From JAXGVG01 sp040773965 (lineage in GTDB: Bacteria; Pseudomonadota; Alphaproteobacteria; UBA9219), in contig JAXGVG010000120.1 in NCBI GenBank assembly GCA_040773965.1, positions 1-5,607 on the forward strand: a stretch of DNA of 5,607 nucleotides. The letters run 5' to 3'. Below the pieces are notes generated by a model. That model made no database searches, had not been told where the DNA came from, and saw nothing but the letters and a program-made list of their open reading frames with translations. Made by a program: the position numbers and the translations under genes. Position 1 is the first letter of the stretch. The number at the start of each line of letters is the position of its first letter. Shown here in pieces: positions 5,225 through 5,607 of this stretch.

Positions 5225-5421
5225 TCGCTCCCGGTTTTTGAAGCCGGAACTTCCCGAGCGGCAACGGTGTTCGTTCCGACCGTCTGCGCTGCCGCGTCCG
5301 TCCGGTATTTCCAGACGGCCAGGCCGAATATGCCCAGCGGAAAGCCGATCATCGACAGCACGGCGATAACGATGCACCACTTGATCAGGGCGCGGCTGGA
5401 AGACGGAGGGGGCGCGTTCAT
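5221..5421 (-). CDS. Small single-helix membrane protein upstream of PCuAC
   Basis: A 66-residue protein of no family that I recognise. After a Pro/Ser-rich start (MNAPPPSSSRALIKW) it has one long hydrophobic stretch at about 13-37 (CIVIAVLSMIGFPLGIFGLA) ending in VWKYRTD, then a polar Ala/Thr/Ser-rich tail of about 27 residues. The single Cys is at the start of the helix, and no metal-binding motif is visible. Its stop overlaps the start of the copper chaperone gene (ATGA), so the two are translated together, which suggests a role in the same copper or cytochrome oxidase pathway. That is inference from position only. The next Met in frame is within the helix, so the start at 5421 is favoured, although its ribosome binding site (AAGG, 2 nt away) is poor. 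Confidence 0.7.
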   Translation of the reverse strand: MNAPPPSSSRALIKWCIVIAVLSMIGFPLGIFGLAVWKYRTDAAAQTVGTNTVAAREVPASKTGSE

Positions 5422-5427
5422 GGCCTT

Positions 5428-5456
5428 ATTCTAGGCGCGAACGGCGCCAAACGCAA
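5428..5456 (-). promoter_or_regulatory. Possible promoter of the small membrane protein/PCuAC pair
   Basis: TTGCGT (5451-5456) and TAGAAT (5428-5433) are separated by 17 bp. The -10 box ends only 6 nt before the ATG at 5421, so transcription would start at or next to the start codon, giving a leaderless mRNA. This would explain the lack of a proper ribosome binding site. The -35 box matches at only three positions. Confidence 0.35.
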
Positions 5457-5553
5457 AGAGGCCGCATTCAGAGAAACAGGAGACGCGCCGTTCTCTTAAT
5501 TCTGCCCCCTTCAAAAACCCCGGCATACTGGCCGCCAAAGGGTGGCAAACGGC

Positions 5554-5581
5554 TTGACCGGCATAAGGACTGTCGGATAAT
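5554..5581 (+). promoter_or_regulatory. Rightward promoter near the window edge
   Basis: TTGACC (5554-5559) and GATAAT (5576-5581) with a 16-bp spacer are the best sigma70-like match on the plus strand. It points out of the window, so a divergent gene probably begins just past 5607. An ATG at 5596 has GGGAG only 1 nt before it, too close to be its ribosome binding site, so I do not call a start there. A 5-bp hairpin (TCTCC/GGAGA) lies just downstream at 5581-5595. Confidence 0.45.
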
Positions 5582-5607
5582 CTCCTGCCGGGAGAATGAT
5601 TTTCTTC

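Noticed and set aside
5431..5607. Minus-strand frame open from the window edge to a TAG at 5431-5433
   Set aside because: It could be the C-terminal end of a gene beyond the window, but the peptide (Cys- and Ser-scattered, no motif) does not look like a protein, and the region carries promoter-like sites for both directions. I cannot exclude a partial gene.

Overview
The window looks like alphaproteobacterial chromosome. The membrane (F0) part of the ATP synthase is encoded alone, in the order atpI-atpB-atpE-atpF'-atpF, without the F1 genes. It includes the divergent second b-type subunit (b'). This split layout with atpI first and paired b'/b genes is characteristic of Alphaproteobacteria, especially Rhodospirillales-like lineages. 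The sequence is GC-rich but not extreme. Almost everything lies on the minus strand, so genes read from right to left.

Right edge (about 5607 to 4736): a short regulatory region with a good sigma70-like promoter pointing rightwards out of the window. It is followed on the minus strand by a 66-residue one-helix membrane protein, translationally coupled (ATGA overlap) to a periplasmic PCuAC-type copper chaperone with an intact copper-binding motif. Centre (4735 to 2137): a TTGACT-17-TACTTT promoter and then atpI, atpB, atpE, atpF' and atpF, tightly spaced. Catalytically important residues are present: subunit a Arg178 with the His187/Glu224 pair, and subunit c Glu59. The residues around Glu59 indicate proton rather than sodium coupling. 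Downstream (2133 to 458): an ExoD-family membrane protein 3 nt after atpF, a 59-nt spacer with a stem-loop, and then a membrane-anchored TPR protein of the GspB/MshN-like type. The start of an ExeA/MshM-like AAA ATPase follows 5 nt later.

Left edge (1 to about 280): the ExeA-like ATPase is cut off just after its Walker A motif (GEIGTGKT). At positions 261-280 the sequence changes into a different, rightward-reading gene start: a GTG codon behind a GGAGG ribosome binding site, encoding a basic, acid-free, Lys/Ala-rich peptide with a 30-bp tandem repeat. Both genes run into each other and both are broken at the joint. This is best explained as a microhomology-mediated rearrangement or an assembly chimera.

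Together the centre builds the proton channel, rotor and stators of the ATP synthase. The copper chaperone probably serves assembly of cytochrome oxidase. The TPR/AAA pair belongs to a pilus or secretion-type envelope machine. I did not find evidence for a novel biological system. The features most worth checking are the left-hand junction, the signal peptide on subunit b', and the small membrane protein coupled to PCuAC.
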